41,626 nt of DNA from Hymenobacter puniceus (GCF_014333525.1 NZ_JACSCX010000014.1:1-41626); one strand, 5' to 3'. Numbered from the stretch's first letter, positions 32,782 through 40,415 are shown. Numbers and translations: made by a program. The notes: generated from the letters alone by a model not told the origin.

Positions 32782-32897
32782 AGGATTTATACAGAAGTGG
32801 CGAGAGACTAGGCTCCCTGACCCACTGGCAACCTTCGACCGCGCGAAAGGTGCCAATTCCTACCCGACCAGCCATTTGGCGGCGGGGCATATAACCT
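32782..32897 (+). ncRNA. SAM-I-type riboswitch
   Basis: The aptamer core aligns with the SAM-I consensus: CAGAAGTGGCGAGAGACTAG, then GGCTCCCTGACCCACTGGCA followed by ACC (the T-GGCAACC landmark), a P3 hairpin CCTTCG...CGAAAGG, and GGTGCCAATTCCTACC. A P4 hairpin CCCG...GCC-ATTT-GGC...CGGG follows. P1 can form from A82-G-G...TTATA (32782-32791) and TATAACCT (32890-32897). It precedes methionine synthesis genes, as expected. There is no room for a terminator between the aptamer and the leader ORF at 32907; the Shine-Dalgarno-like GGAG at 32899-32902 directly abuts P1, so SAM may act on leader translation. Confidence 0.88.
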
Positions 32898-32906
32898 CGG
32901 AGTACC

Positions 32907-33068
32907 ATGGAAAACACCCTCGCTTTCGCTCTTCAGTACCCCACCGCTCCGGCCGCCTTCGGGCCTGCCGCTTTGCTGTGGGGTTTCCGCATTGCTTCGG
33001 TTGCCGCCCTGGCTGCTGACCGAATGCGAATGCGCGGCTGTTGCGACGTGCCTTGTTGCTGTTGCTAG
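32907..33068 (+). CDS. Cysteine-rich leader peptide (putative attenuator ORF)
   Basis: A 53-codon ORF starting 10 nt after the riboswitch, with GGAG 4 nt before its ATG. The first two thirds are ordinary Ala/Pro/Leu-rich residues. It ends R-M-R-M-R-G-C-C-D-V-P-C-C-C-C and stop TAG, six cysteines in the last nine residues, encoded TGT TGC ... TGT TGC TGT TGC. An internal ATG at 33024 would give just the 15-codon M-R-M-R-G-C-C... version. Such a tract is the hallmark of leader peptides whose translation reports charged tRNA-Cys; polycysteine leaders with this role are known in mycobacteria. Homology to those is not implied. It is too short and too biased to be a usual enzyme, and it lies in the metY leader. 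Confidence 0.7.
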   Translation: MENTLAFALQYPTAPAAFGPAALLWGFRIASVAALAADRMRMRGCCDVPCCCC

Positions 33069-33088
33069 CCTGATTTCGGCTACGCAGC
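33061..33088 (+). promoter_or_regulatory. Hairpin overlapping the last Cys codons and stop of the leader
   Basis: Bases 33061-33070 (ending TGCTAGCC) pair with 33078-33088 (GGCTA-C-GCAGC), about 10 bp with one bulged C and a TGATTTC loop. Its 5' strand contains the last Cys codons and the TAG. A ribosome stalled at those codons would prevent it from forming. No T tract follows directly; a C-rich, G-poor stretch (33090-33131) comes next and could be a Rho-loading region. Confidence 0.5.
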
Positions 33089-33285
33089 GCCCCTCTCCCT
33101 TTTTGCCCCAGCCCTGACCGGCATCTGCCCCTAGTGGCATCCGGCGGCTTCCATCTCCGGTATCTGGCCTGTTCCCTGCGCGGTTCGGCAGTCTTGCGGT
33201 GGTCTCGGCTACGCTTCGGCGCGGCTTCTCAGCGGTTTACGCTCCCTCTTCCCATATCCACAACGCCTTCAAAACCAGCAGTATC

Positions 33286-34668
33286 ATGTCCACGCAGAAC
33301 TTCCACTTCGAGACGCTCCAACTCCACGCCGGCCAGCAGCCCGACCCTGTAACCGGCTCCCGCGCCGTGCCCATTCATCAGACTACCAGCTACGTGTTCA
33401 AGAATGCCGAGCACGGCGCCAACCTGTTTGCACTTAAGGAGTTCGGTAACATCTACACTCGCCTGATGAACCCTACTACCGACGTGTTTGAGCAGCGCGT
33501 GGCGGCGCTTGAAGGCGGCGTGGCGGCGTTGGCAGTATCATCGGGACAGGCGGCGCAGTTCATTGCCCTGAACAACATCCTGCAGGCCGGCGACAATTTT
33601 GTGAGCACCACCCACCTATACGGCGGCACCTACAACCAGTTTAAAGTGGCCTTTAAGCGCCTGGGCATCGAGGTGCGCTTCGCTGATGGCGACCAGCCAA
33701 GCACATTTGAGGCGCTGATTGACGACAAAACCAAGGCCATTTACCTGGAAACCATTGGCAACCCCAGCTTCAGCATTCCCGACTTTGAAGCCATTGCTGC
33801 CGTTGCCAACCGGCACGACCTACCACTCATCGTCGACAACACGTTTGGGGCGGGCGGCTACCTGTTCCGGCCGCTGGAGCACGGCGCGCACATTGTGGTG
33901 GAATCGGCTACGAAGTGGATTGGCGGGCACGGCACCAGCATTGGGGGCGTAATTGTGGATGGCGGCAAATATGACTTCGGCAACGGCAAGTTCCCGCAGT
34001 TCACGGAGCCTTCCGATGGCTATCATGGCCTGGTTTTCAACGACGTATTCGGCAAGAATGGTCCATTTGGCAACATTGCCTTCATCATCCGGGCCCGGGT
34101 GGAAGGCCTGCGCGACTTTGGTCCGTCGCAGAGTCCGTTCAACTCCTTTCTGCTGCTGCAGGGCCTCGAAACGCTGAGCCTTCGGGTGGAACGCACTGTG
34201 GAAAACGCCTTGCGCGTAGCTACCTGGCTGGAGCAGCACCCGCAGGTGGAAGCCGTGAACTACCCCGGCCTGCCGAGCAGCTCCTACCACCGCTTGGCCC
34301 AGAAATACCTGAAGCGCGGCTACGGCGGTGTACTCACCTTCGCCATCAAAGGCAGCAAGGAAACCGCCACCCAGTTCATTGACAACCTGAAGCTGGTGAG
34401 CCACCTAGCCAATGTGGGCGACGCCAAAACGCTCATCATCCAGCCATCGGCCACCACGCACCAGCAGCTATCCGACGAGGAGCAGCGCGCCGCCGGCGTA
34501 CTGCCCACGCTGTTGCGCCTGTCGGTGGGCATCGAGCATTTCGATGATATCCGCGCTGATTTGCAGCAGGCGTTTGATGCCGTGCGCAATGCCGCCACGC
34601 CTGACGTTACCGAAACTACGCTGCTACCTGAGGTGCAGCCCGAACATGCCGCACCGCTGGAGGTGTAA
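33286..34668 (+). CDS. metY: O-acetylhomoserine aminocarboxypropyltransferase (sulfhydrylase)
   Basis: 460 residues from ATG 33286 (M-S-T-Q-N-F-H-F-E-T-L-Q-L-H-A-G), the standard beginning for the family; an upstream extension from 33199 runs through the leader and is rejected. A PLP enzyme of the Cys/Met metabolism family that makes homocysteine from O-acetylhomoserine and sulfide. The PLP lysine is K210 in E-S-A-T-K-W-I-G-G-H-G-T. Other marks: T-T-S-Y-V-F-K-N, S-S-G-Q-A-A-Q, Y-G-G-T-Y-N-Q-F and the C-terminal L-R-L-S-V-G-I-E-H-F-D-D-I. It is the first gene after the SAM riboswitch and Cys leader, which fits a sulfur-assimilation step answering to both SAM and cysteine. metX and hom follow. 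Confidence 0.96.
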   Translation: MSTQNFHFETLQLHAGQQPDPVTGSRAVPIHQTTSYVFKNAEHGANLFALKEFGNIYTRLMNPTTDVFEQRVAALEGGVAALAVSSGQAAQFIALNNILQAGDNFVSTTHLYGGTYNQFKVAFKRLGIEVRFADGDQPSTFEALIDDKTKAIYLETIGNPSFSIPDFEAIAAVANRHDLPLIVDNTFGAGGYLFRPLEHGAHIVVESATKWIGGHGTSIGGVIVDGGKYDFGNGKFPQFTEPSDGYHGLVFNDVFGKNGPFGNIAFIIRARVEGLRDFGPSQSPFNSFLLLQGLETLSLRVERTVENALRVATWLEQHPQVEAVNYPGLPSSSYHRLAQKYLKRGYGGVLTFAIKGSKETATQFIDNLKLVSHLANVGDAKTLIIQPSATTHQQLSDEEQRAAGVLPTLLRLSVGIEHFDDIRADLQQAFDAVRNAATPDVTETTLLPEVQPEHAAPLEV

Positions 34669-34685
34669 GTGAGAGTGGGGTTGCA

Positions 34686-34758
34686 GGTGGGCTGTTTTTG
34701 AGAGGGCAGCCCGCCCCGCCTCCAGTTTTGCGGCGCGCGGGCAGGGCCACGGTTTTTT
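34686..34758 (+). promoter_or_regulatory. Alternative hairpins and T tract between metY and metX
   Basis: GGTGGGCTG (34686-34694) pairs with CAGCCCGCC (34707-34715). The same GCCCG segment can instead pair with CGGGC near 34738-34742, so the two structures exclude each other. A T7 run (34752-34758) follows. This could be a metY terminator or an attenuator for metX. Confidence 0.4.
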
Positions 34759-34775
34759 TGTGAGAGAGGAAACCG

Positions 34776-34901
34776 ATGCGTGCTGCCCGCCCATGGCCGG
34801 GGCTGGGTTGGCCTAGCCAGCTCAGCCCACGGACCATGGATATTTTCACTACCAGTGCTGCCAAGCCAACGCCTATCTGCCGGGCCTGCGGCCGCCGCTA
34901 A
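34776..34901 (+). CDS. Possible second leader ORF upstream of metX
   Basis: A 41-codon ORF with a good ribosome-binding site (GAGAGGA, 5 nt before ATG). It ends P-I-C-R-A-C-G-R-R and stop, 82 nt before metX and out of frame with it. An internal ATG at 34836 gives the last 21 codons. Only two cysteines are present, so the case for a regulatory leader is much weaker than for 32907-33068; chance cannot be excluded. Confidence 0.3.
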   Translation: MRAARPWPGLGWPSQLSPRTMDIFTTSAAKPTPICRACGRR

Positions 34902-34983
34902 CTGGTATCCAGAACATCTTACGTTGCTTTTCGCCTTGGTCGTGCCAGTTTTTGCCAGGCCAGTTACCGGGCTTTTCCCTGCT

Positions 34984-36036
34984 ATGAAATCCACTGCTAT
35001 TTCCTCCGACGAGCCGCACGTGTTCCGGCTGCCCCGGCCGCTGCGGCTGGAAAGCGGGGCGCTCCTGCCGCGGGTGGAAATAACCTACCAGACCTACGGC
35101 CGTCTGAATGCCGCCCGCGACAACGTGGTGTGGGTGTGCCACGCCCTCACGGCCAACGCCAGCGTGCTCGACTGGTGGCCGGGTTTATTCGGTGCCGGTT
35201 GCCATTTCGATCCGGCCGAGTGGTTTATCGTATGCGCCAACGTGCTGGGCTCCTGCTACGGCAGCACCGGCCCGGTTTCGCCCCCGGATTCAGAGGCCGA
35301 GTCGCTGTACCACGCGTTTCCGCTCGTGACGGTGCGCGACCTGGTAGCGGCGCACGAGGCTCTGCGTGAGCATCTGGCGCTGCGCCAGATTCATACGCTC
35401 ATTGGTGGTTCGTTGGGCGGGCAACAGGCCGTGGAATGGGCCGTGCAGCAGCCCACGCTGTTTGAAAATCTGGTATTGATTGCCACCAACGCCCGCCACT
35501 CTGCCTGGGGTATTGCCTTCAACGAGTCGCAGCGGCTGGCCATCTTCGCCGACCCGACTTACGCGGCCGCCACACCCGAAGGCGGCGCCGCGGGCCTGCG
35601 GGCGGCCCGGGCCATTGCGCTGCTCAGCTACCGCAGCTACGACGCCTACCAGCGCAGCCAGACAGAAACCAACGACGACACGCTGGACAACCACCGCGCC
35701 AGCTCCTACCAGCGCTACCAGGGCGACAAGCTGGTAGCCCGTTTTAATGCTTACTCCTACGTGGCGCTCAGCCGCACCATGGACTCGCACCACGTGGGGC
35801 GGGGCCGTGGCGGAGTGCCGGAGGCGCTGGGCCGCATCCGGGCCCGCACCCTCGTGATTGGCATTGCGTCGGATGTGCTGTTTCCGCCTACCGAGCAGCA
35901 ACTGCTGGCCCGCTACATCCAGGGTGCCACTTATGCCGAAATGGATTCGCAGTACGGCCACGACGGCTTTTTGCTGGAAACCACCCAACTCACGCATTTT
36001 CTCGAACGATTTTCCGTCCAGACCTATGTCCATTAA
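34984..36036 (+). CDS. metX: Homoserine O-acetyltransferase
   Basis: 350 residues from ATG 34984. A longer reading from 34780 crosses the metX leader and is not family-like. It acetylates homoserine with acetyl-CoA to give the metY substrate. Alpha/beta hydrolase fold with nucleophile S143 (G-G-S-L-G-G-Q-Q-A), D297 (S-D-V-L-F-P-P) and H326 (Y-G-H-D-G-F-L-L-E). Also visible: V-C-H-A-L-T-A-N-A and N-A-R-H-S-A-W-G-I-A-F. Length is normal. It overlaps hom by 11 nt, so translation of the two is probably coupled. Whether it shares the metY transcript depends on the hairpins at 34686-34758. Confidence 0.96.
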   Translation: MKSTAISSDEPHVFRLPRPLRLESGALLPRVEITYQTYGRLNAARDNVVWVCHALTANASVLDWWPGLFGAGCHFDPAEWFIVCANVLGSCYGSTGPVSPPDSEAESLYHAFPLVTVRDLVAAHEALREHLALRQIHTLIGGSLGGQQAVEWAVQQPTLFENLVLIATNARHSAWGIAFNESQRLAIFADPTYAAATPEGGAAGLRAARAIALLSYRSYDAYQRSQTETNDDTLDNHRASSYQRYQGDKLVARFNAYSYVALSRTMDSHHVGRGRGGVPEALGRIRARTLVIGIASDVLFPPTEQQLLARYIQGATYAEMDSQYGHDGFLLETTQLTHFLERFSVQTYVH

Positions 36037-37276
36037 TTCCGCTGCGACTGCTGCTCCCCTTCGTATTGGCCTGATTGGGTTCGGCTGCGTGGGCCAGGGC
36101 CTTTATGACATTCTGCAGCAACAGCCCGAATCCGGGTTCGAAATTGCCCGCATTGCCGTCAAGAGCACCACCAAGGCCCGCACGCTGCCGCTGGAGCGGT
36201 TCGACTTCAAGGCTGATGACTTGTTGCAGGATGCCTCGCTGGATGTACTGGTAGAGGTAATTGACGACGCCGACGAGGCTTTCCGGCTGGTGCGCGAGGC
36301 CTTGCGCCAGGGCCGCCGCGTGGTTACGGCCAACAAGGCCATGCTGGCCCGGCACCTGCCGGAGCTGGTGCAACTGCAGCAGCAAACCGGCGGCACGCTG
36401 CTCTACGAAGCGGCCGTGTGCGGCAGCATTCCTATCATCCGGACGCTGGATGCCTATTTCGGGGCCGAGCCGCTGCGTAGCGTAACCGGCATCCTCAACG
36501 GCTCCTCCAACTACGTGCTGACCCGCATGGGCGAGCAGGGTGCCGACTACGCGCCGGCGCTGGCCGAAGCGCAGCAGAAAGGCTTCGCCGAAACCGACCC
36601 CACGCTGGATATGGGTGCTTTCGACCCGCGCTCCAAGGCCGTGATTCTGGCGGCCCACGCCTACGGCACCTTCCTGCAGCCCGACGATGTGCTGAACCTA
36701 GGCATTGAGAGCATCAGCGCGGTGGATATTGCGTTTGCTGCCACATTGGGCCGCAAAATCAAAGTAGTGGCCGGCCTACAGCGCCTACCCGACGGCCGCG
36801 TAACCGCCCTGGTAACGCCCCTGCTCGTAGCGTCCGAGTCGCCGCTTTACGCCGTAGACCACGAGTTCAACGGCGTGGTGATTGAAGCTGATTTTGCAGG
36901 GGAACAGTTTCTGCGCGGCCGCGGAGCTGGCGGATACCCCACCGGCTCGGCCGTACTCGCCGATCTGGCCGCTATCCGCCAGGGCTACGCTTACCAGTAC
37001 CCGAAGCTGCACGCCGCGCCCCTCCCCTACGCTACCGACTTGGAACTGGAAATCTACCTGCGCACCGACGAGGACCGCCTGATTGACGCGCTGGACTTCA
37101 CCGAAATATCGGAGGAAGCCGACGAGGACGGCTACGTGGTAGGCTACGTGGCCCTGGCCAACCTGCTGCGCCTGCGCGACAAGCTGCGCGAGTACGGCGC
37201 GTTTGTGGTACGCACCGGCCAGGTTCGCCCGCTTTCCTCGCCAGTGGCAGCTCGGGAGTTTGAGGAGGCTCTGTAG
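36026..37276 (+). CDS. hom: Homoserine dehydrogenase
   Basis: 416 residues from ATG 36026, inside the last codons of metX. It reduces aspartate semialdehyde to homoserine with NAD(P)H. The Rossmann loop is G-L-I-G-F-G-C-V-G-Q-G near residue 15; the homoserine dehydrogenase domain carries Y-E-A-A-V-C-G-S-I-P-I, G-I-L-N-G-S-S-N-Y-V-L and A-E-T-D-P-T-L-D. The final 90 or so residues contain a short regulatory-like segment (D-L-E-L-E-I-Y-L-R-T) in place of a clear full ACT domain, and there is no fused aspartate kinase. With metX and metY it forms a homoserine-to-homocysteine module. Confidence 0.94.
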   Translation: MSINSAATAAPLRIGLIGFGCVGQGLYDILQQQPESGFEIARIAVKSTTKARTLPLERFDFKADDLLQDASLDVLVEVIDDADEAFRLVREALRQGRRVVTANKAMLARHLPELVQLQQQTGGTLLYEAAVCGSIPIIRTLDAYFGAEPLRSVTGILNGSSNYVLTRMGEQGADYAPALAEAQQKGFAETDPTLDMGAFDPRSKAVILAAHAYGTFLQPDDVLNLGIESISAVDIAFAATLGRKIKVVAGLQRLPDGRVTALVTPLLVASESPLYAVDHEFNGVVIEADFAGEQFLRGRGAGGYPTGSAVLADLAAIRQGYAYQYPKLHAAPLPYATDLELEIYLRTDEDRLIDALDFTEISEEADEDGYVVGYVALANLLRLRDKLREYGAFVVRTGQVRPLSSPVAAREFEEAL

Positions 37277-37282
37277 CAACTT

Positions 37283-37335
37283 AGCAAAGCAAAAAAGCCA
37301 CTCAACAGCTAGTTGAGTGGCTTTTTTGCTTTGCT
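37283..37335. terminator. Bidirectional terminator after hom
   Basis: Perfect 24-bp arms (37283-37306 and 37312-37335) around AGCTA, with A6 and T6 inside the stem. It closes the met block and the convergent esterase gene. Confidence 0.95.
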
Positions 37336-37347
37336 GGAATTGGCAGT

Positions 37348-38568
37348 TTACTCAAACACCACTCGCACGTCGGCTAGCTGCTCGGCATGTACTATATAGG
37401 TGCCAGCGGGCAGGTTTTCGCGCAGTAGCACTTGGTCGGGCTGCTGCCAGCGGAAGCGGCGCACCACCCGGCCGGTAAGGTCGAGTAATTGCGCCTGCTG
37501 GGGCCGGAACGCCGCGCCGCGCGGTACGGCCAGCCGGATTTCGGTGGTGGCGGGTACCGGATACGCTTGCGAACCTACTCGGCCGGTTGCTTTGGCGGCA
37601 CTCAGCACCGTGCCGGGCTGACGCAGCAACGGGCGCAAAAAGTCGCGGATGGTGCGGAAGGTCGTATCGGCGTAGGCTAGGCCGGCGGCGCTGCTGCTTT
37701 CGAACGGAATGTGGCCGGCGCCGCGCAAGGTGCGCAGCGTGTTCGGGATGCCCACGGCGGTGGCGCGGGGATGGAGCCGGCCGCTGCCTACTACATACTT
37801 GGGTGGCAAACCGCCCCCAACGCGGCCCTGCGCGTAGGGCACCACGGCATCGGCGGTGCCATGCACGCTGCATAGTGGCACGTTGCCGGGCTCCAGATAC
37901 GCTACGCTTTCGGTAGCACCGCTCAGGTTAAGCACAGCCAATGCGGCGCTGCTGTAGCCAGGGTTGCCACTGCTGCCTTCGATGCCGCCCAGCGTGGCCA
38001 AGCCCACGTAGCCCGGCACTTCACTGTCTTTATCGAGGTAGCCAACCTGCAGCGCGGCAAACGCACCGGCCGACGAACCGCCGACCACAATGTAGCGCGG
38101 ATTGACACGATAGGTGCGGGTGGTAGCGGCGTCGCGGCGGAAGAAGCGTACGGCGGCTCGCAGGTCTTGCATACCGCGGATGGCGGCTCGGGCTACGTTC
38201 ACAGTGTCAAAAGGAAAGAAGCCCAAGCGGTACTCAATGCTGGCCGTGACGTAGCCGAGCCGGGCAAAGCGGGTGCATACTTCCACCATGTAAGGGTCGG
38301 TGCGCGAGCCTACCAGAAAGCCGCCCTGATGCGCGAAGATGATAACCGGCCGGCGGCTCACGGTGTCGCCGGTGGGCTGGTAGATGTCCATGAGCAGCGT
38401 CTGGGGCGTGCCGGCAAAGTTGGGCGCCGAGCCGTAAGTGACGTTGCTGCTGACCGTGACGTTCGGGAATACGGGCTGGTAGTAGCGGCCCCGCGTGGTA
38501 TCAATCTGGGCGTGAGCAGCCGTGAGCAAACCCAGGCAGGCCAATAGCAGCAGTACGATTTTCTTCAT
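37348..38568 (-). CDS. Secreted alpha/beta hydrolase (esterase) with T9SS sorting domain
   Basis: 406 residues from ATG 38568, directly before a K-K-I-V-L-L-L-L-A signal peptide. The hydrolase has an oxyanion segment F-A-H-Q-G-G-F (BD-FAE/HSL-like), nucleophile S166 in G-G-S-S-A-G-A, an acidic residue in H-G-T-A-D-A-V-V-P and the histidine in G-A-G-H-I-P-F. The C-terminal 75 residues (A-Y-P-V-P-A-T-T-E-I...G-T-Y-I-V-H-A) are a type IX secretion sorting domain of the type seen on the sugar dehydrogenase at 3949. It should act outside the cell on an ester such as a plant-polymer side group or short lipid, but the substrate is unknown. Confidence 0.88.
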   Translation of the reverse strand: MKKIVLLLLACLGLLTAAHAQIDTTRGRYYQPVFPNVTVSSNVTYGSAPNFAGTPQTLLMDIYQPTGDTVSRRPVIIFAHQGGFLVGSRTDPYMVEVCTRFARLGYVTASIEYRLGFFPFDTVNVARAAIRGMQDLRAAVRFFRRDAATTRTYRVNPRYIVVGGSSAGAFAALQVGYLDKDSEVPGYVGLATLGGIEGSSGNPGYSSAALAVLNLSGATESVAYLEPGNVPLCSVHGTADAVVPYAQGRVGGGLPPKYVVGSGRLHPRATAVGIPNTLRTLRGAGHIPFESSSAAGLAYADTTFRTIRDFLRPLLRQPGTVLSAAKATGRVGSQAYPVPATTEIRLAVPRGAAFRPQQAQLLDLTGRVVRRFRWQQPDQVLLRENLPAGTYIVHAEQLADVRVVFE

Positions 38569-38701
38569 GATGAGCAGCTTTAGACAGTGGCGCGAAGGAT
38601 TTTTCGCAGTTGGCATACAAGCAGTTGGAACGGCCCAGGCAACTTACGCACCGCTCCGAAATCCTCTTTGGCAGGACGTGGAAAACCGAGGCAGGGTTCC
38701 G

Positions 38702-38709
38702 TAAGTTTG
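38702..38709 (+). promoter_or_regulatory. -7 element TAAGTTTG of the LD-carboxypeptidase gene
   Basis: Consensus match 26 nt before the ATG at 38736. No TTG at normal -33 spacing; a TTTG lies too far upstream. Confidence 0.5.
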
Positions 38710-38735
38710 CGGCTGACCCTCACACCGGCCCGTTT

Positions 38736-39641
38736 ATGCCCACCATTGCGCCTCCTTTCCTGCGTCCTGGCGACCAGGTAGCCATCGTTTGCCCCGCCCG
38801 TTCGGCCTCACACCAGGAGCTGGCCGCCGCCGTGGCGGTGCTGGAAAGCTGGCAGCTGCGCGTGGTGCTGGGCGAAAGCACCAACAGCACGCACCACCAG
38901 TTCGGCGGCGACGACGACCTGCGCCGCCGCGACTTTCAGCAGCAGCTCGACAACCCCGAAATCCGCGCCATTCTGAGCGCCCGCGGTGGCTATGGCACCA
39001 CCCGCATCATCGACCAGATCGACTTTTCGCGCTTCGCCGCAAACCCTAAATGGGTGGCCGGCTTCTCCGACATCACCACGCTCAACTGCCACCTGCTGGC
39101 GCTCGGCCACCAAAGTATTCATGGCGTGATGCCGCTGCTGTTTGGGCAGACTGGCGGTGAGGAGTCGCTGGAAAGTCTGCGGCGGGCGCTGTTCGGGGAG
39201 GAAGTACGCTACGAGGTGGCGCCGCACCAACTCAACCGTTTCGGCACGGCCACCGGCGAACTAGTGGGCGGCAACCTCAGCCTGCTCCAGACGCTCACCG
39301 GTACCCACTCCGACGTGGCCACGGCCGGCCGCATCCTGTTCCTGGAAGATATCGACGAGTACCTGTATGCCATTGACCGGATGATGGTGCATTTGGACCG
39401 CACCGGCAAGCTGCGCGACCTGGCCGGCCTGATTGTAGGGCACTTCACCAACCCGCAGGACAACACCATTCCTTACGGCCAGACGCCCAACGAAATCATC
39501 CAGCATTACGCCACTAAGTACGATTTCCCGGTAGCGCACAACTTCCCCGTCGGCCACGAACCCCACAACATGGCCCTGATCTGCGGCCGCCCGGCCCGCC
39601 TCACCGTGGATGCCGCCGGCAGCCGGCTGGCGTATGTGTAA
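38736..39641 (+). CDS. ldcA: LD-carboxypeptidase, S66 family
   Basis: 301 residues from ATG 38736; an upstream extension from 38610 crosses the promoter element. It trims the terminal D-alanine from tetrapeptide stems of recycled murein in the cytoplasm. The S66 triad is in place: S111 (G-F-S-D-I-T), E204 (F-L-E-D-I-D-E-Y) and H274 (F-P-V-G-H-E-P-H-N). The beginning P-P-F-L-R-P-G-D-Q-V-A-I-V-C-P-A-R is typical. No signal peptide, as expected for a recycling enzyme. A GNAT gene follows after 18 nt, probably on the same transcript. Confidence 0.93.
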   Translation: MPTIAPPFLRPGDQVAIVCPARSASHQELAAAVAVLESWQLRVVLGESTNSTHHQFGGDDDLRRRDFQQQLDNPEIRAILSARGGYGTTRIIDQIDFSRFAANPKWVAGFSDITTLNCHLLALGHQSIHGVMPLLFGQTGGEESLESLRRALFGEEVRYEVAPHQLNRFGTATGELVGGNLSLLQTLTGTHSDVATAGRILFLEDIDEYLYAIDRMMVHLDRTGKLRDLAGLIVGHFTNPQDNTIPYGQTPNEIIQHYATKYDFPVAHNFPVGHEPHNMALICGRPARLTVDAAGSRLAYV

Positions 39642-39659
39642 CCTGTAATTTACTGACTG

Positions 39660-40193
39660 ATGCTCGTCACGATTCATCTTGTTACTGCGCCGGAGTTTGC
39701 AACTCATGCCGATGGCCTGGCCGAGCTACTGCGCGACGCCGTTGATTCGGGTGCTTCGGTAGGCTTTCTGCCGCCGCTGGCGGCCACGGAGGCCCGGGAG
39801 TTCTGGGCGGGCATAGAGCAAAACGTGGCCGCGGGCACTACGCTACTGCTAGTTGCCGAAGAGTCTGGCCAGTTAGCAGGCACCGTGCAGCTGGTACTGG
39901 CCACCAAACCCAACGGCCTGCACCGCGCCGAAGTATCCAAGCTGCTAGTACATTCCCGGTTCCAGCGCCGTGGTATTGGGCGGCAGCTGATGGTGGCTGT
40001 GGAAGAACTGGCCCGCCAGCACCAGCGTAGCACGTTGGTCCTCGATACGCTGCAGGGTGCCGGCTCTGAGCAGCTGTATCAGCAGTTAGGTTACGTGGCC
40101 GCAGGCGCCATTCCGCAGTTTGCCCGCGTAGCCAGCGGCGCGCTGGAAGCTACTGTGGTGTATTACAAGCTGCTGTCAGGTACCAGGCAGTAG
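39660..40193 (+). CDS. GNAT family N-acetyltransferase
   Basis: 177 residues. Acetyl-CoA-binding motif R-F-Q-R-R-G-I-G-R-Q-L (Q/RxxGxG) after the strand K-L-L-V-H, and Y-Q-Q-L-G-Y-V near the C-terminus. Earlier residues contain L-A-G-T-V-Q-L, the usual strand before motif A. The acceptor is unknown. It begins 18 nt after ldcA and is probably co-transcribed. Its stop codon TAG (40191-40193) is the first three bases of a 26-bp inverted repeat. Confidence 0.9.
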   Translation: MLVTIHLVTAPEFATHADGLAELLRDAVDSGASVGFLPPLAATEAREFWAGIEQNVAAGTTLLLVAEESGQLAGTVQLVLATKPNGLHRAEVSKLLVHSRFQRRGIGRQLMVAVEELARQHQRSTLVLDTLQGAGSEQLYQQLGYVAAGAIPQFARVASGALEATVVYYKLLSGTRQ

Positions 40194-40273
40194 CGCGAAC
40201 TTTGTAGTTCGCGTCCCCGCGCCGATGGATCCGCTATAACGGCGCATGGACGCGAACTACAAAGTTCGCGCTA
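40191..40273. repeat. Nested palindrome with perfect 26-bp arms
   Basis: Arms 40191-40216 and 40248-40273 are perfect inverted copies starting TAGCGCGAACTTTGTAGTTC. Each arm itself contains a smaller palindrome GCGAACT...AGTTCGC. The TAG that ends the upstream GNAT gene belongs to the left arm. Confidence 0.9.
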
Positions 40274-40319
40274 CAGAGCGGACGGTGCTTTAGCCGACGT
40301 GCGGCGTAACGCCCACTAC

Positions 40320-40415
40320 AGGGCTGCCACATTCTTCCCTCTAAACGAAGTGAGGCATTCTGGCGAAGCCGTTGAACGACTTCACCAAAATGCCTCACTT
40401 CATTAGGGCAGCCCT
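40320..40415. repeat. Second imperfect palindrome in the same gap
   Basis: AGGGCTGCC at 40320 faces GGCAGCCCT ending at 40415. An inner pair GAAGTGAGGCATT/AATGCCTCACTTC is near perfect, with unpaired extra bases on the left side. It ends 7 bp before the M28 peptidase stop codon at 40424-40422. Confidence 0.75.

Noticed and set aside
32663..33019. 118-residue open frame over the riboswitch
   Set aside because: It is in another frame from the Cys leader, crosses the promoter and aptamer, and has no family resemblance.
33089..33108. T5 run after the Cys leader hairpin as an intrinsic terminator
   Set aside because: The T run is about 14 nt from the hairpin base, too far for a standard terminator; a Rho-type or translational mechanism is more likely.
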